A stretch of 18,729 nt of DNA from Acinetobacter sp. (GTDB taxonomy: Bacteria > Pseudomonadota > Gammaproteobacteria > Pseudomonadales > Moraxellaceae): assembly GCA_030523805.1 (NCBI GenBank), contig JAUNHS010000014.1, positions 1 to 18,729 on the forward strand, written 5' to 3'. A program made the position numbers and the translations under genes. Shown in pieces: positions 16,964 to 18,729 of this stretch; position 1 is the first letter of the stretch; every line of letters begins with the position of its first letter. The notes under the pieces were generated by a model, which had not been told where the DNA came from, made no database searches, and saw only the letters and a list, made by a program, of their open reading frames with translations.

Positions 16964-18617
16964 GACCATTCTCCAAAAAGAGCTTCAATAGACCCTGTGT
17001 TGAACTATCCAATGCTGATAAATCATGCTGTGTACGGTTTAAAATCGGTAAAATTTGATTGGCAATTTCTTTACCTTTTTCCACGCCCCACTGGTCAAAT
17101 GGATTGATATTCCACATCACCGATTGCACAAAAACTTTGTGTTCATACAAAGCAATCAACATTCCCAAACTATACGGATTGAGTTCTTGCAATAAAATCG
17201 TGGTACTCGGCTGATTGCCTGCATATTGTTTGTACAAGGGTAAATTCGCCAATTCATTCGCACTCAAGGCTTGATTGCCAAATGCCAATAAACGAGATTG
17301 AGCCAAGCAATTTGAAATCGCTAAATGATGTTGCTCGGTCAAGGCTTCGGCATTTTCGGCATAGGTAAATTGCTGTGCATTATAACGCTGAATCGGTGCA
17401 ATAAAATCACAACTCACTGCCTGCGTGCCTTGGTGCAATAACTGATAAAAAGCGTGCTGAGCATTTGGCCCAACATCGCCCCACAAAATCGGACAAGTGG
17501 CAAAATCTACTTTTTCATCGTTACGTTGCACCGATTTACCATTAGATTCCATTTCTAACTGCTGTAAATAAGCAGCAAAATATTTTAAACGACCATCATA
17601 CGGTAAAATGGCATGGGTCTGAATATTTAAAAAATTACTATTCCAAATGCCTAGTAACCCCATCAACACAGGAATGTTGTGCTTAAAATCGGTTTGACGG
17701 AAGTGCGTATCCACCGCATACGCCCCAGCCAAAAATTGCTTAAATCCCGCCACGCCAATGGTCAGCATAATCGGCAAACCAATGCACGACCATAACGAAT
17801 AACGACCACCTACCCAATCCCACAGCAGGAATTGATTTTGTGGTGCAATGCCCCATTCGGTCATTTTATCGCTGCGTGTAGAAATGCCAATAAAATGGTT
17901 ATTTAACACGGCGGCACGTTGCCCAAGCGATTTTTCTAGCCACAAACGCACGGTTTGAGCATTAGACAAGGTATCAATCGTACCGAACGATTTTGATGAA
18001 ATAATAAACAATGTCGTTTCTGGACGTAATTGGTGCAACAAATCCGATAATTGACTGCCGTCCATAGTAGAAACGAAATGGACATTGAACGGTTTTGCCG
18101 TTTGCTGTTTAAAATCTGACAAGGCGTGCGATGCCATCAGCGGCCCTAAATCCGAACCACCGACTCCAATATTGACCACATCTTGAATAACTTCGCCTGT
18201 TACGCCACGATATTGCCCTGCGTGAATTTTTTCCACCAATGTATATAGGCGATTAAATTGCTCGTGAATAGGCTGTGCCACATCGGCAAATTCGCTATCT
18301 TGCTCAGGCAAACGCAATGCCCAGTGCATAGCGGCACGTTGCTCGGTATAGTTTACTTGCTCGTTGGAAAATAGGCGTTTAATCCATGTAGATAATTGTT
18401 GTTTTTCAGCAAAATCAATCAGTTGCTGTAAAATCACATCATCAACACGTTGCTTGCTATAATCAAACGTGAGTTGATTGAGCTGCACCGAATAGTGCTG
18501 AAAACGCTGGGATTGTTCTGCAAAAAAATCCACCAAATGCTTGTGCTGATATTGCTTAGCAAGCTGACTTAATGGCGACATTTCTTGACTGATTAAGCTC
18601 TTATTGTTGCTATTCAT
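16956..18617 (-). CDS. pgi: Glucose-6-phosphate isomerase
   Basis: It interconverts glucose-6-phosphate and fructose-6-phosphate, linking central metabolism with UDP-sugar supply. From the ATG at 18617 it has 553 residues (E. coli Pgi 549). An in-frame GTG at 18623 abuts the ugd stop, but CGAGAG is only 3 bases from it and 9 from the ATG, so the ATG is preferred. Substrate and catalytic signatures are present: GGSDLGPL (153-160), [16 protein letters not shown] (207-222), [13 protein letters not shown] (270-282), MESNGKS with Glu357, [13 protein letters not shown] with His388, and DQWGVEKGK with Lys516. The usual Glu in the TQET/TLET motif is Asp215, a conservative change. It sits between ugd and galE (gpi in Acinetobacter capsule loci), so it probably serves polysaccharide precursor supply. 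Confidence 0.93.
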   Translation of the reverse strand: MNSNNKSLISQEMSPLSQLAKQYQHKHLVDFFAEQSQRFQHYSVQLNQLTFDYSKQRVDDVILQQLIDFAEKQQLSTWIKRLFSNEQVNYTEQRAAMHWALRLPEQDSEFADVAQPIHEQFNRLYTLVEKIHAGQYRGVTGEVIQDVVNIGVGGSDLGPLMASHALSDFKQQTAKPFNVHFVSTMDGSQLSDLLHQLRPETTLFIISSKSFGTIDTLSNAQTVRLWLEKSLGQRAAVLNNHFIGISTRSDKMTEWGIAPQNQFLLWDWVGGRYSLWSCIGLPIMLTIGVAGFKQFLAGAYAVDTHFRQTDFKHNIPVLMGLLGIWNSNFLNIQTHAILPYDGRLKYFAAYLQQLEMESNGKSVQRNDEKVDFATCPILWGDVGPNAQHAFYQLLHQGTQAVSCDFIAPIQRYNAQQFTYAENAEALTEQHHLAISNCLAQSRLLAFGNQALSANELANLPLYKQYAGNQPSTTILLQELNPYSLGMLIALYEHKVFVQSVMWNINPFDQWGVEKGKEIANQILPILNRTQHDLSALDSSTQGLLKLFLENGHG

Positions 18618-18623
18618 ATTCAC

Positions 18624-18729
18624 TTACTCTCGCCCTACGCCCATATAGACAAAACCTTGCGATTTAATAAATGCAGGGTCATAAATATTACGCCCATCAA
18701 GCAATAACGGGTGGTGCATTTGCTGTTTT
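18624..18729 (-). CDS. ugd: UDP-glucose 6-dehydrogenase, C-terminal end (partial at window edge)
   Basis: Only the last 34 full codons lie in the window, ending at a TAA (18624-18626 on the minus strand); the gene continues past 18729. The visible tail contains [11 protein letters not shown] and [10 protein letters not shown]. The DGRNIYDP motif followed by a Gly-rich GVGR end is the normal C-terminus of UDP-glucose dehydrogenases, which make UDP-glucuronate for capsule synthesis. Position directly upstream of pgi, with essentially no gap, agrees with the ugd-gpi order of Acinetobacter capsule loci. Catalytic residues are outside the window. Confidence 0.85.
   Translation of the reverse strand, partial: KQQMHHPLLLDGRNIYDPAFIKSQGFVYMGVGRE

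Overview
The window most likely comes from a Moraxellaceae gammaproteobacterium close to Acinetobacter. This rests on the low GC content (about 40% by eye), on a ugd–pgi–galE run matching the 3' end of Acinetobacter capsule loci (galU-ugd-gpi-gne1), on a wza-wzb-wzc capsule export operon, and on two TonB-dependent receptors. The genus is an inference; no rRNA or other marker gene is present. Every complete gene looks intact. I see no insertion sequence, prophage, tRNA, rRNA or CRISPR array.

Layout. Positions 1-671 hold the C-terminal part of a DUF445 membrane protein, cut by the window edge and followed by a strong terminator. Positions 827-3025 encode a TonB-dependent siderophore receptor with a promoter and a weak Fur-like site. 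A two-way terminator separates it from a convergent gene (3096-4388, minus) for a tandem DsbA/HCCA-isomerase-fold protein. An AT-rich 464-bp intergenic region then leads to a metal-related pair: a very His-rich DUF2946-like membrane protein (4853-5395) and a ZnuD-like TonB-dependent receptor (5610-8033). A perfect 22-bp palindrome lies between the two.

Positions 8278-12041 are wza-wzb-wzc: the outer-membrane polysaccharide export channel, its tyrosine phosphatase and the tyrosine autokinase/copolymerase. The operon has its own promoter and terminator and carries no glycosyltransferase, wzx or wzy gene. Next come two tandem ~600-residue acyl-CoA dehydrogenases (12233-15868), then a two-way terminator. 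The tightly packed, overlapping operon galE-pgi-ugd runs in on the minus strand (15941-18729, ugd cut by the edge).

How the genes fit together. Pgi, Ugd and GalE interconvert hexose phosphates and UDP-sugars that feed capsule or exopolysaccharide synthesis; Wza/Wzb/Wzc export and control chain length. The polysaccharide assembly genes themselves are probably beyond position 18729, upstream of ugd. The two acyl-CoA dehydrogenases sit between the export and precursor blocks but belong to fatty-acid beta-oxidation. The two receptors and the His-rich protein form a metal/siderophore acquisition block. Nothing here is a clearly new system. The best leads are the His-rich protein plus receptor with its palindrome, the tandem thioredoxin-fold protein lacking the usual catalytic residues, and the GalE gatekeeper residue that points to N-acetylhexosamine substrates.
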